Below are positions 1-7,194 of a stretch of 12,028 nucleotides of DNA, piece by piece. Source of the stretch: DATKQI01 sp035532755 (GTDB lineage Bacteria; Pseudomonadota; Alphaproteobacteria; Acetobacterales; Acetobacteraceae); the NCBI GenBank assembly GCA_035532755.1, contig DATKQI010000258.1, forward strand, positions 1-12,028. The letters are read 5' to 3'. The position numbers and the translations under genes are program-made. A model generated the notes under the pieces. That model was not told the DNA's origin. It did no database searches and saw only the letters and a list, made by a program, of their open reading frames with translations. Position 1 is the first letter of the stretch; every line of letters begins with the position of its first letter.

Positions 1-176
1 TGCTCGACACCGGGCTGAAAATCCGCCCGATGACCCTGCCCGACCGCTTCATCGACCACAACACCCCCACCGCACAGATCACCGACGCCAACCTCTCCAC
101 CAAACACATCGTCAACACCACTCTCCACGCACTCGGAATGGCCGAGCGGCAGCCGCATGCGGTGCCGGCGCAATGA
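1..176 (+). CDS. dxs: 1-deoxy-D-xylulose-5-phosphate synthase, C-terminal end (partial)
   Basis: This is the last 57 codons of dxs, read in the frame beginning at base 3 and ending at the TGA at 174-176. The enzyme is a cytosolic, thiamine-diphosphate-dependent synthase that joins pyruvate and glyceraldehyde 3-phosphate in the first step of the MEP isoprenoid pathway. The visible tail has the family's C-terminal pattern: LPDRFIDHNTP, then a short acidic stretch, then the HIV-x-TTLHALG helix. The catalytic and cofactor domains lie outside the window. The stop overlaps the hpnM start as ATGA (173-176), so dxs is the upstream member of the hopanoid operon and supplies precursor for squalene and hopanoid synthesis. 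The tail is noticeably richer in C than G on this strand, unlike the G-rich hpn genes that follow. Identification rests on the tail only. Confidence 0.85.
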   Translation, partial: LDTGLKIRPMTLPDRFIDHNTPTAQITDANLSTKHIVNTTLHALGMAERQPHAVPAQ

Positions 177-811
177 GCGTGTCCGGTCGCCGCATCTTCC
201 TTGCCGGATCGCTGGCCGCCGTCGGTGCGGCCCTGGTCGCGCCCGCCGCGCGCGCCGCGGGAGAGGCCCCTGCCGTGGCGCCGATCTCGGCACTGTATGC
301 GGGCCTGCTGACGGTGATGAAGGAGGGGCATGCAACGCCCTTCCCGCAGCGCTTCGCCACGCTGACGCCGATGGTCGATCGCGCTTTCGACCTGCCGGGC
401 ATCCTGCGCACCTCGGTCGGCCTGCTCTGGCCGGGGCTGCCGCAGGCGCAGAAGGCGCGGCTGCAGACCGTGTTCCGCAGCTTCACCATCGCCACCTACG
501 CCGCCAATTTCGACAGCTATTCCGGCGAGCGCTTCACCATCGCCCCCGCCCTGCGGGCGGTCGGGGCGGAGCGGGTGGTGGAGACCCATATCGTGCCGGC
601 CTCCGGCGGCCCGACCCGGATCGACTACGTGATGCGGCCTGAGGCGGGTGCGTGGAAGGCCGTCGATGTGCTGCTGGACGGCACGATCAGCCGTGTTGCC
701 GTGCAGCGGTCGGATTTCCGTTCGGCGCTGGCCGATGGCGATGCCAGCCGGCTGATCGCCCTGCTGGCCCGCAAGACCGCGCAGCTCTCCGGCGGCACCG
801 TCCGGCCATAG
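173..811 (+). CDS. hpnM: HpnM, MlaC/Ttg2-family hopanoid-associated periplasmic protein
   Basis: The 212-residue product fits the MlaC/Ttg2D family (periplasmic lipid-carrier proteins), in the version linked to hopanoid gene clusters. Residues 1-28 form a signal peptide with a twin-arginine-like start (GRRIFLAG, 5-12), a hydrophobic core and an AxA-type site (ARA, 26-28), so export, possibly by Tat, is likely. The mature part has family features: an N-terminal helix region ending in MVDRAFDLPGI, an FxxFTIATYAANFDSY segment near 107-121, and the beta-rich half with RIDYVMR and WKAVDVLLDG. The ATG overlaps the dxs stop by 4 bp, which points to translational coupling. hpnI follows after 7 bp. 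The family suggests lipid binding or transfer between membranes; that HpnM handles hopanoids is inferred from the neighbourhood. The specific HpnM name is slightly less sure than the MlaC fold. Confidence 0.88.
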   Translation: MSVSGRRIFLAGSLAAVGAALVAPAARAAGEAPAVAPISALYAGLLTVMKEGHATPFPQRFATLTPMVDRAFDLPGILRTSVGLLWPGLPQAQKARLQTVFRSFTIATYAANFDSYSGERFTIAPALRAVGAERVVETHIVPASGGPTRIDYVMRPEAGAWKAVDVLLDGTISRVAVQRSDFRSALADGDASRLIALLARKTAQLSGGTVRP

Positions 812-818
812 GCGGGAA

Positions 819-1961
819 ATGCTCGATCTGCTGACCCTGCTGACCGCGATCCTGGCCTGCGCGGGCCTGATCCAGGGGGTGCTGGGGCTGCGTGCGTTGC
901 GCCGGTTCAGCCTTGAGCCGGTGGTTCAGCCAGCCACCCGTCCGCCGGTCACGGTCCTGAAGCCGCTCTTCGGGGACGAGCCGCTGCTGGAGATCGCGCT
1001 GACCTCGTTCTGCATCCAGACCTATCCGGACTATCAGATCGTGTTCGGCGTGCAGGATCCTGCCGACCCTGCCCTGGCCGTCATCGGCCGGCTGCGGGCG
1101 CTGTTTCCCGAGCGGGACATCGGCGTGGTGGTCGATCCCACCCCGCACGGGGCGAACCGCAAGGTGGCCAACCTCATCAACATGCTGCCGGCGGCGAAGC
1201 ACGATGTGCTGGTGATCGCGGATGCCGATCTGCATGCCCCCCCGAGCTATCTGGAGCGGATCGTCGCGGCCTTGCAGGCGCCCGGCGCCGGGCTGGTCAC
1301 CACGCTCTATACCGGGTTTCCGGGCGTGCCTGGGCTTCCGGCGCGGCTGGGTGCCAGCCAGATCAACCACGTGTTCCTGCCCGGCGTGCTGCTGGCGCGG
1401 GCGATGGGGCGGCAGGACTGCCTGGGGGCGACCATGGCGCTGACCCGCGGCACGCTCGGCCGGATCGGCGGGCTGCCCGCGCTCGCCCCGCACCTGGCCG
1501 ACGACAACATGCTGGGCCGGCTGGTGCGTGGGCAGGGGCTGCGCATCGCGCTCGCCCGCACCGTGCCGGCCACCACCGTGCCGGAGGCGAGCCTTGCCGC
1601 GCTGTGGCGACATGAGCTGCGCTGGGCGCGCACCATCCGCGCCCTGGTGCCGGTGCAGTTCGCCCTGTCGTCGCTGCAATATCCGCTGGTCTGGGCGCTC
1701 GCCAGCCTCGCGCTGTCGCGGCTGGACGAAGGCGCGGTGATCCTGTTCATCGGCGCCTGGGCGCTTCGCGCGGCCCTGGTGCGCGCGATCGACCGCGCGC
1801 TCGGGCTTGCCAGAACGCTCCCGGTCTGGCTTCTGCCGGTGCGCGAGGTGCTGTCGTTCCTGGTGCTGCTGGCGGGGTTCGCCGGCAACCGGGTAGAGTG
1901 GCGCGGCCAGATGGCGCGGGCGGATCGGGCCCGGTTGGTCCCCGGCCGGCCTGCTTCTTGA
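819..1961 (+). CDS. hpnI: HpnI, hopanoid-associated glycosyltransferase (GT21, ceramide glucosyltransferase-like)
   Basis: HpnI is a membrane-bound family 2/21 glycosyltransferase. In characterised systems it adds N-acetylglucosamine to bacteriohopanetetrol, the first step of composite hopanoid head-group synthesis. The 380-residue product has an N-terminal membrane segment (about 1-24), the VTVLKPLFGDEPLL start of the GT domain (44-57), the metal-binding IADADL motif (133-138), the LADDN aspartates (226-230) and the HELRW motif (265-269), which corresponds to (Q/R)xxRW of ceramide glucosyltransferases. Three hydrophobic segments follow (about 276-300, 305-325, 335-357), then the GNRVEWRG tail (356-363). 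The ATG at 819 is preceded by GGCGGGA, a weak and close ribosome site, so coupling to hpnM is likely. The gap to hpnJ is 13 bp. The histidine in place of Q/R in the last motif is seen directly; its effect is unknown. Confidence 0.93.
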   Translation: MLDLLTLLTAILACAGLIQGVLGLRALRRFSLEPVVQPATRPPVTVLKPLFGDEPLLEIALTSFCIQTYPDYQIVFGVQDPADPALAVIGRLRALFPERDIGVVVDPTPHGANRKVANLINMLPAAKHDVLVIADADLHAPPSYLERIVAALQAPGAGLVTTLYTGFPGVPGLPARLGASQINHVFLPGVLLARAMGRQDCLGATMALTRGTLGRIGGLPALAPHLADDNMLGRLVRGQGLRIALARTVPATTVPEASLAALWRHELRWARTIRALVPVQFALSSLQYPLVWALASLALSRLDEGAVILFIGAWALRAALVRAIDRALGLARTLPVWLLPVREVLSFLVLLAGFAGNRVEWRGQMARADRARLVPGRPAS

Positions 1962-1974
1962 AAGTGATCCTGCC

Positions 1975-3402
1975 ATGATGAAGACCCTGTTCCTGCAACC
2001 GCCCTCCTTCGACGGCTTCGACGGCGGCGCCGGATCGCGCTACCAGGCCAAGCGGGAAATCCGCTCGTTCTGGTATCCCACCTGGCTCGCCCAGCCGGCC
2101 GCCCTGGTGCCGGGGAGCAAGCTGATCGATGCCCCGCCTGCCCGGATCGGCCTCGATCCGGTGCTGAAGCAGGTGCCGGACTACGATCTGGTGGTGATCC
2201 ATACCTCCAGCCCCTCCTTCGCGGCGGATGTGAAGGTTGCCGAGGCGCTGAAATCGGCCAAGCCGTCGCTGAAGGTCGGCTTCGTGGGTGCGAAGGTCGC
2301 GGTGCAGCCGGAGGAAAGCCTGAAAAAGGGCGCGGTGATCGATTTCGTCGCCCGCAACGAGTTCGACTTCACCATCAAGGAAGTGGCCGAAGGGCGGGAT
2401 TTCGCGGCGATCGACGGCATCTCCTACCGCGACGCCCATGGCACCATCGTGCACAACCAGGACCGCGCTGTGCTGGAGGACATGGACCAGCTTCCCTTCG
2501 TGACCGAGGTGTACAAGCGCGACCTGAGGATCGAGGACTATTTCATCGGCTACCTGATGCACCCCTACATCTCGCTGTACACCGGGCGCGGCTGCAAATC
2601 CCGCTGCACCTTCTGCCTGTGGCCGCAGACCGTGGGCGGCCACCGATACCGCGTGCGCAGCCCGGAGCATGTGGCCGCGGAGATCAGCCTCGCCAAGTCC
2701 TATTTCCCGCAGGTGCGCGAGTTCTTCTTCGACGACGACACCTTCACCGACAACCTTCCTCGCGCCGAGGCGATCGCGAAGGAACTCGGCAGGCTCGGCG
2801 TGACGTGGTCCTGCAACGCGAAGGCGAACGTGCCGCGCGAGACGCTGAAGGTGCTGAAGGACAACGGGCTGCGGTTGCTGCTGGTGGGCTATGAAAGCGG
2901 CAACCAGCAGATCCTGCACAACATCAAGAAGGGCATGCGCATCGAGGTGGCGAAGCGCTTCACCCAGGATTGCCATGAGCTGGGCGTGAAGATCCACGGC
3001 ACCTTCATCCTGGGCCTGCCCGGCGAGACCAAGGAGACGATCCAGGAAACCATCCGCTTCGCGACCGAGATCAACCCGCACACCATCCAGGTCTCGCTCG
3101 CCGCCCCCTACCCCGGCACCTTCCTGCATCGCCAGGCGGTGGAGAACGGCTGGCTGGACGCCGACCATGCCGAACTGGTGGACGATCACGGCATCCAGAT
3201 CGCGCCGCTGTCCTACCCGCATCTCGCCCACACCGAGATCTTCGATTCGGTCGAGACCTTCTACAAGAAGTTCTATTTCCGCGCGCCGAAGATCGCCTCG
3301 ATCGTCGGCGAGATGGTGCGCAGCCCGCAGATGATGAAGCGGCGCCTGCGCGAAGGCGTGGAGTTCTTCCAGTTCCTGCGCGAGCGCCACACGGCGGCCT
3401 GA
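1975..3402 (+). CDS. hpnJ: HpnJ, B12-binding radical SAM enzyme of hopanoid cyclitol ether synthesis
   Basis: HpnJ belongs to the cobalamin-binding radical SAM proteins. In hopanoid producers it is needed to turn glucosaminyl-bacteriohopanetetrol into the cyclitol ether, a ring contraction of the sugar. In the 475-residue product, residues 1-160 form a B12-binding-like Rossmann region (YDLVVIHTSSPSF at 70-82, VGFVGAKVAV at 101-110). The radical SAM 4Fe-4S cysteines are C207, C211 and C214 (CxxxCxxC within GRGCKSRCTFCLWP). The TIM-barrel part has FFFDDDTFTDN (250-260), LLLVGYESGN (301-310) and GTFILGLPGET (342-352). No DxHxxG cobalamin motif is visible, so B12 binding should not be assumed. 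Two ATGs stand in tandem (1975 and 1978) without a strong Shine-Dalgarno; I kept the first. Stop to hpnK start is 7 bp. Confidence 0.94.
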   Translation: MMKTLFLQPPSFDGFDGGAGSRYQAKREIRSFWYPTWLAQPAALVPGSKLIDAPPARIGLDPVLKQVPDYDLVVIHTSSPSFAADVKVAEALKSAKPSLKVGFVGAKVAVQPEESLKKGAVIDFVARNEFDFTIKEVAEGRDFAAIDGISYRDAHGTIVHNQDRAVLEDMDQLPFVTEVYKRDLRIEDYFIGYLMHPYISLYTGRGCKSRCTFCLWPQTVGGHRYRVRSPEHVAAEISLAKSYFPQVREFFFDDDTFTDNLPRAEAIAKELGRLGVTWSCNAKANVPRETLKVLKDNGLRLLLVGYESGNQQILHNIKKGMRIEVAKRFTQDCHELGVKIHGTFILGLPGETKETIQETIRFATEINPHTIQVSLAAPYPGTFLHRQAVENGWLDADHAELVDDHGIQIAPLSYPHLAHTEIFDSVETFYKKFYFRAPKIASIVGEMVRSPQMMKRRLREGVEFFQFLRERHTAA

Positions 3403-3409
3403 TCCGGGC

Positions 3410-4255
3410 GTGCGGCGCCTCATCATCTCGGCCGACGATTTCGGCCTGAGCGAGGCGGTGAACGAGGCGGTGGAGCAGGCGCACCGGGACGGTGTGCTGA
3501 CCAGCGCGAGCCTGATGGTGGCCGGCGAGGCGGCGGCTGACGCGGTGCGCCGGGCGCGGGCGATGCCCCGGCTGCGCGTGGGGCTGCATCTGGTGCTGGT
3601 GGAGGGGCCGGCGGTGCTGCCGGCCGCGCGGATTCCGGGGCTTGTCGATCGGCAGGGTCAGTTCCCGTCCGGACAGGCGCGGCTCGGCGTGCGCTATTTC
3701 TTCCGTCCCGGCATCCGCAGGCAGCTCGCGGCCGAAATCCGCGCGCAGTTCGCCGCCTTCGCCGAAACCGGCCTCCCGCTCGATCACGCCAACGCCCACA
3801 AGCATATGCATCTGCATCCGGTGGTGGGGCGGCTGATGATCGAGATCGGGCGCGAGTTCGGGCTGTCCGCGGTGCGGGTGCCCGCCGAACCGCCAGCGGT
3901 TCTGCGCGCGTGCGGGGAGCGCGTGGGTCTCGGCGGCCGGCTGCTGCCCCTCTGGTCGCGGCTGCTGCGGCGGCAGGCGATGGCGGGGGGCATGCGCGTG
4001 AACGACCATGTGTTCGGCCTCGCCTGGACCGGGCGGATGACCGAGGAGCGGCTGCTGCGCCTGCTGCCGCATCTGCCGGACGGGATCAGCGAGGTGTATT
4101 TCCACCCCGCTGCGGGACGCGATCCCCTGCTGCTGCGGCTGATGCCGGGTTATGCCCATCAGGCGGAGCTGGCGGCGCTGCTGAGCCCCGCGGTCCGCTC
4201 AGCACTTGCGACGGAGGGGCTGACGCCGACGAGCTACGGGGATTCAGCGCAGTGA
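3410..4255 (+). CDS. hpnK: HpnK, ChbG/YdjC-family hopanoid deacetylase
   Basis: HpnK is a ChbG/YdjC-like carbohydrate deacetylase. In the known pathway it removes the acetyl group from GlcNAc-bacteriohopanetetrol to give the glucosaminyl form, the substrate for HpnJ. The 281-residue product shows the family's metal and catalytic motifs: ISADDFGLS (6-14), GLHL (58-61), the histidine-rich DHANAHKHMHLHP (125-137) and VYFHPA (229-234). I start it at GTG 3410, because the protein then begins MRRLIISADDFG, at the usual position for this family. The alternative is a later start, which would cut the conserved ADD motif. Only 7 bp separate it from the hpnJ stop, and no clear Shine-Dalgarno is present, so coupling is likely. 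The last 12 bp overlap the 3' end of the oppositely oriented penicillin-binding protein gene. Confidence 0.92.
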   Translation: MRRLIISADDFGLSEAVNEAVEQAHRDGVLTSASLMVAGEAAADAVRRARAMPRLRVGLHLVLVEGPAVLPAARIPGLVDRQGQFPSGQARLGVRYFFRPGIRRQLAAEIRAQFAAFAETGLPLDHANAHKHMHLHPVVGRLMIEIGREFGLSAVRVPAEPPAVLRACGERVGLGGRLLPLWSRLLRRQAMAGGMRVNDHVFGLAWTGRMTEERLLRLLPHLPDGISEVYFHPAAGRDPLLLRLMPGYAHQAELAALLSPAVRSALATEGLTPTSYGDSAQ

Positions 4256-6058
4256 AGCGGCAATGTCATGGAACACCCGGGCGGGCAGGCTGCCGCCGGT
4301 GACGCCTTTGGTGGGTGTCGCATCGTCATTGCCCATCCACACCCCGATGATCCGGCCGGCGGCACCGCCGACGAACCAGGCATCGCGATAATCCTCGGTG
4401 GTGCCGGTCTTGCCGGCCACGATCAGGCCCGGGACAGCCGCGGCAGTGCCGGTGCCGCCGGTCACCACCGCCATCATCATCTGCCGCATCATCGCGGCCA
4501 GGGCAGGCGGGACGACGGGGGCCGGGGAGGGATGGGATTCGGGCACGGCGCGGCCATCCGCGCTCAGCCCGGTGATGCCGTAGGGGTGCACGCGCAGCCC
4601 GCCGTTGAAGAACGGCGCATAGGCCGCGGCCAGCTCCAGCAGGCCGACATCGCCGGTGCCAAGGGCGATCGAATCATTGTCGGACAGCCTGTCGGCGATG
4701 CCGAGGCGGCGGGCGACGGCAGCCACCGCGCGCGGCCCGCCGGCGCGGATGAGCAGGCGGATGGCGGCGGTGTTCACCGAATCGGCCAGCGCACGGGTCA
4801 GCGTGATCCAGCCCTGGTAGTGGCGGGAGAAGTCCCTCGGGTGCCAGGCGCCGAAGCGGATCGGCGCATCCAGCACGCGCTGGTCCGGCCGCGCGCCCTT
4901 TTCCAGCGCCGCCAGCCAGACGAACGGCTTGAAGGCCGATCCCGGCTGGCGGCGGGCGAGCACCGCTCGGTCGTATGGTCCGGTTGCGTAATCCGCCCCA
5001 CCGACCAATGCCCGCACGGCGCCGGTGGCCGCATCCAGCACCACCACCGCACCCTGATGCACCCCGTCGACCTGGCCCCATCCGGCGAGCACGCCCGCCA
5101 GCGCGTGCTCGGCGATAGTTTGCAGGTGCGGATCGAGCGTGGTGTGCAGCACCGCATCCTGCCCGGCGGGCATGGTGGGGCGCGCCTGCTCCGAGACCCA
5201 GTCGGCGAACCAGCCGGCGCCTCGCGGGCCATGCGGGGGGAAGACGATCCGCATCGCGGCGGCATCCGCCTGCGCACGCGTGATGTCATGCGCGCGCACC
5301 ATCGCGGCCAGCACCTGCTTCGCCCGCGTCTTCGCCGCCTTCGGGTCGGCCAGCGGGTTGAATGCGGAAGGCGCGCGCGGCAGGCCGGCGATCACCGCCG
5401 CCTGCCAGAGCTGAAGCCTTGTGGCGGAGATGCCGAAATACACCCGCGCCGCCGCATCCACCCCCCAGGCGCCGGCGCCCAGGTAGATGCGGTTGAAGTA
5501 GATCTCCAGGATCTGGCGGCGGGTGAAGTGTCGGGTCAGCCAGAAGGTCAGCAGCATCTCCTGCACCTTGCGGCGCAGGGTGCGGGCATCCGACAGGAAC
5601 AGGTTCTTCGCCACCTGCTGGGTCAGGGTGGAACCGCCCTGCACGACATGCCCGGCCATCAGGTCGGCCAGGGCGGCACGGGCGATGCCGCGGAAATCGA
5701 GCCCCCCATGCTGCCAGAACCGCCGGTCCTCCACCGCCACCACCGCCTGCGGCAGAAAGGGGGGCATCTGCGACAGCCGCAGCGGCGTGCCGACCGTATC
5801 CCCATAGCGGGCGAATACCTGGCCGCCGCGGTCCTCCAATGTCAGGCCGGGGCGGCGGATCGCGGCGAGTGCCGATTCCGGGCGCGGCAGGTCCCAGGTG
5901 AACCACAGCAGGACCACTGCCCCGGCCACGCCGCCCCAGACGATCGCCATGATGGCAAGTCGCAGCCACCGCCACGTCCGCCGCCGGCGCTTCGCGACGG
6001 CGCGTGTCGGCGGGGCGGCGGTTTGCGGGATCGAAGGGGGTGGGGCGCTGCGCGGCAT
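4244..6058 (-). CDS. Class A penicillin-binding protein (bifunctional transglycosylase/transpeptidase, PBP1A family)
   Basis: The 604-residue product polymerises and cross-links peptidoglycan at the periplasmic face of the inner membrane. A short basic cytoplasmic tail (RRRR, 24-27) and one membrane anchor (about 33-54) come first. The family 51 glycosyltransferase domain has VVAVEDRRFWQHGGLD with catalytic Glu110, GGSTLTQQVAKNLFL (141-155), RRKVQEMLL (162-170) and EIYFNRIYLG (185-194). The transpeptidase domain has the SxxK motif SAFK (Ser374-Lys377), SVN (427-429) and KTGTT (550-554). All catalytic motifs are present. It is shorter than the roughly 800-residue E. coli PBP1A, with little room for an OB insert between domains. 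The ATG at 6058 lacks a good Shine-Dalgarno, so the start is uncertain by some codons. It faces the hydroxyacid dehydrogenase gene across a 99-bp gap. A precise symbol (mrcA, pbpC) cannot be fixed. Confidence 0.94.
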   Translation of the reverse strand: MPRSAPPPSIPQTAAPPTRAVAKRRRRTWRWLRLAIMAIVWGGVAGAVVLLWFTWDLPRPESALAAIRRPGLTLEDRGGQVFARYGDTVGTPLRLSQMPPFLPQAVVAVEDRRFWQHGGLDFRGIARAALADLMAGHVVQGGSTLTQQVAKNLFLSDARTLRRKVQEMLLTFWLTRHFTRRQILEIYFNRIYLGAGAWGVDAAARVYFGISATRLQLWQAAVIAGLPRAPSAFNPLADPKAAKTRAKQVLAAMVRAHDITRAQADAAAMRIVFPPHGPRGAGWFADWVSEQARPTMPAGQDAVLHTTLDPHLQTIAEHALAGVLAGWGQVDGVHQGAVVVLDAATGAVRALVGGADYATGPYDRAVLARRQPGSAFKPFVWLAALEKGARPDQRVLDAPIRFGAWHPRDFSRHYQGWITLTRALADSVNTAAIRLLIRAGGPRAVAAVARRLGIADRLSDNDSIALGTGDVGLLELAAAYAPFFNGGLRVHPYGITGLSADGRAVPESHPSPAPVVPPALAAMMRQMMMAVVTGGTGTAAAVPGLIVAGKTGTTEDYRDAWFVGGAAGRIIGVWMGNDDATPTKGVTGGSLPARVFHDIAASLR

Positions 6059-6157
6059 CCAGGGGCGGCATGCTGCTTGGCCGCTCCCGTCGCGTCAATG
6101 CAACGGCTTGCCGCCTGCCGCCCCCTCAAGCAGACTTGCCCGACCAGACGGGAGACG
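6059..6157. promoter_or_regulatory. Divergent promoter region between the PBP and hydroxyacid dehydrogenase genes
   Basis: This 99-bp gap separates two divergent starts and must carry, or lie next to, both promoters. I see no convincing -35/-10 pair in either direction. The one symmetric element is a 9-bp inverted repeat, GGGGCGGCA at 6062-6070 and TGCCGCCCC at 6116-6124, with 45 bp between the arms. It may be chance in such GC-rich DNA. The Shine-Dalgarno of the rightward gene (GGGAG, 6150-6154) lies at the right edge. Confidence 0.35.
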
Positions 6158-7072
6158 ATGATGAAGGGCCTGTTCCTCGATGCCTCCGATGCGATGGCGG
6201 ATGTTTTTCGCCATGTGGTGCGGCCGGACGATCCGCCGGTCGATGTGAACGAGGAAGGCGATATCGATCCGGCGAGCCTGCCCGCCCGCCTCGCCGGCTA
6301 CGATTTCGTGCTGGACGACCACAGTTCCATGCCGACCGACATTCTGCGCCGCTGCGCCGGGCTGAAGCACATCGTGTTCCTGGGCACAGGCGCGCGCAGC
6401 TACATGAACCCCGAGGAGCTGGCCGCCCTCGGCATCACCGTCCATACCATCAAGGGCTATGGCGACATCGCGGTGGCCGAGCATGCCATCGCCCTGATGT
6501 GGGCGGCGGCGCGCGGGCTCGCGCGGATGGACCGCGGGATGCGCGCGGGGCAGTGGCTGCGCACGGAAGGGATGCAGCTCACCGGCAAGACCCTCGGGCT
6601 GCTCGGCTTCGGCGGCATCGCGGGCGAGATGGCGCGCATCGCCGCCGGCAGCGGGATGCGGGTGCTGGCCTGGAACCGCTCGGCGAAGACCGCACCGGGG
6701 GTGGACTTCGTCGATCTCGACACGCTGCTGGCGGAAAGCCACGTGCTGTCCTTGCATCTGCTGCTGACGGACGAGACCCGGCAGTTCCTGAACGCGGTGC
6801 GAATCGGCCGGATGCGCCAGGGGGCAATCCTGGTGAACACCGCGCGCGCCGCCCTGGTGGACGAGGCGGCGATGATCGCCGCGCTGAGGGACGGGCGGAT
6901 CGGCCATGCCGCGCTCGATGTGTTCGACGAGGAGCCGCTGCCGGCCGGCCACGTGCTCACCACGGTCGAGAACGTGACGCTGTCCGCCCATAGCGGCTTC
7001 CGCACGCCAGAGGCTTCCGACACGCTGGTGCGCAGGGCGCTGGACATCGCGAAGCGAATCGCCGAAGGCTGA
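6158..7072 (+). CDS. D-isomer-specific 2-hydroxyacid dehydrogenase (PGDH-like fold)
   Basis: The 304-residue product is a cytosolic NAD(P)-dependent 2-hydroxyacid dehydrogenase related to SerA and hydroxypyruvate/glyoxylate reductases. The glycine-rich nucleotide loop is LLGFGGIAGEMAR (148-160). The catalytic triad is visible: Arg230 in VNTARAALVDE, Glu259 in DVFDEEPLP and His278 in SAHSGFRTPE. Length matches single-domain-pair members without the ACT regulatory domain of SerA. The frame is open far upstream, opposite the PBP gene, but the real start is at the tandem ATGs 6158/6161, because GGGAG lies at 6150-6154 and the family's N-terminus begins there. With ATG 6161 the spacing is 6 nt, which may be the better choice. 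The gene appears monocistronic, ending in a strong terminator hairpin. Substrate is not predictable from the sequence; the N-terminal substrate domain (VFLGTGARSYMN) is not one I can assign. Confidence 0.9.
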   Translation: MMKGLFLDASDAMADVFRHVVRPDDPPVDVNEEGDIDPASLPARLAGYDFVLDDHSSMPTDILRRCAGLKHIVFLGTGARSYMNPEELAALGITVHTIKGYGDIAVAEHAIALMWAAARGLARMDRGMRAGQWLRTEGMQLTGKTLGLLGFGGIAGEMARIAAGSGMRVLAWNRSAKTAPGVDFVDLDTLLAESHVLSLHLLLTDETRQFLNAVRIGRMRQGAILVNTARAALVDEAAMIAALRDGRIGHAALDVFDEEPLPAGHVLTTVENVTLSAHSGFRTPEASDTLVRRALDIAKRIAEG

Positions 7073-7074
7073 CC

Positions 7075-7127
7075 CTGGTGTCTCGGAAATTCGCAGGCGA
7101 ATTTCCGGGACACCAGCCTTTTATTTT
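7075..7127 (+). terminator. Long-stem rho-independent terminator of the hydroxyacid dehydrogenase gene
   Basis: Three bases after the stop codon, 7075-7093 and 7098-7116 form a 19-bp stem with one T-G wobble and a CAGG loop. A T-rich run (TTTTATTTT, 7119-7127) follows directly, so this reads as an intrinsic terminator for the + strand. The stem is unusually long, and its outer 8 bp (CTGGTGTC/GACACCAG) recur at the end of the next hairpin, so it may have come from a mobile palindrome that was adopted as terminator. Confidence 0.85.
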
Positions 7128-7133
7128 CAGTGG

Positions 7134-7180
7134 CCTGCTGATCCCTGAAATGCAAAGGCATTTCAGGGGCAGGACACCAG
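7134..7180. repeat. Second palindromic hairpin sharing the GACACCAG end
   Basis: CCCTGAAATGC (7143-7153) and GCATTTCAGGG (7158-7168) form a perfect 11-bp stem with an AAAG loop. Outer arms CCTGC (7134-7138) and GCAGG (7169-7173) add 5 bp around a 4-nt bulge (TGAT). The element ends in GGACACCAG (7172-7180), the same 9 bases that end the preceding terminator stem (7108-7116), so CTGGTGTC at 7075-7082 could pair with either copy. No T run follows it. It sits 14 bp before the tRNA gene. It could be a REP-like palindrome unit or part of a small composite element; function is unknown. Confidence 0.6.
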
Positions 7181-7194
7181 AAGGGACCGATGAT

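Noticed and set aside
1747..3426. Long open frame on the - strand opposite hpnJ
   Set aside because: Composition is that of an antisense shadow (His, Arg, Asp, Leu-rich), with no motif, while hpnJ has a full radical SAM signature in the + strand.
6062..6124. 9-bp inverted repeat in the PBP/dehydrogenase divergent gap as a defined operator
   Set aside because: Arms are pure GC-type sequence 45 bp apart and fit no operator I know; kept only as a remark in the intergenic entry.
4268..6157. Open frame on the + strand upstream of and in frame with the hydroxyacid dehydrogenase
   Set aside because: It is a shadow of the penicillin-binding protein gene on the other strand, rich in His, Arg and Gly; the dehydrogenase has tandem ATGs with GGGAG at 6150-6154.
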